The notes under the pieces are model-generated. The model saw only the letters and a program-made list of their open reading frames with translations. It was not told where the DNA came from and made no database searches. 64,000 nucleotides of DNA from Ecdyonurus torrentis (taxonomy: Eukaryota > Arthropoda > Insecta > Ephemeroptera > Heptageniidae): the NCBI GenBank assembly GCA_949318235.1, contig OX439133.1, forward strand, positions 32,161,752 through 32,225,751, written 5' to 3'. Every line of letters begins with the position of its first letter. Position 1 is the stretch's first letter. Made by a program: the position numbers and the translations under genes. This document shows positions 63,806-64,000 of the stretch, in pieces.

Positions 63806-64000
<195 letters not shown>

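Overview
This window is AT-rich metazoan nuclear DNA dominated by repeats. The signs are long introns with canonical AG|GT splice junctions, dense short inverted-repeat (MITE-type) elements, non-LTR retrotransposons with simple-repeat tails, and many microsatellites. A GC-richer poly-A insert near 16.1 kb resembles the RTE/SINE 3' tails I associate with arthropods, and a decayed transposase near 12.5 kb belongs to a Tc1/mariner-like (IS630-type) family common in arthropods. An arthropod is therefore my best guess, but it rests on recall and not on a search.

Layout. From 1 to about 30.1 kb the sequence is a degenerate tandem array: the same ordered set of landmark boxes recurs about 15 times, with a core unit of roughly 1.0-1.4 kb. 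The array has been invaded by a 2.9-kb foldback element (FB1) inside a MITE, a candidate solo LTR, two hAT-type MITEs, several other MITE families, a SINE-like tail and a 5'-truncated LINE. The array runs to within a few tens of bases of the only convincing host gene. That gene starts at 30,234 with a signal-peptide exon, preceded by a good RFX X-box. A phase-compatible second exon lies at 42,734-42,879, across a 12.3-kb intron. The coding sequence leaves the window through a GTGAGT donor; later exons were not found.

The proposed first intron holds a 2.7-kb near-perfect palindrome (FB2), a compact 210-bp hairpin and several MITEs. Downstream of exon 2 lie a 2.2-kb palindrome (FB3, related to FB1), many copies of MITE families A, B, D, E, G and H, a LINE fragment with an intact reverse-transcriptase ORF inserted in a MITE with a 9-bp target duplication, and long (TCTG)n, (AT)n, (TTTA)n and (TG)n tracts. 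The window ends inside (TG)n.

The main biological story is transposon stratigraphy. Nested insertions can be read against empty paralogous sites. Four MITE families (D, E, G, H) end in TTAA. FB1 and FB3 share one ~128-bp modular design. If transcribed, for instance within the long introns, the palindromes would make kilobase-scale hairpin RNA.
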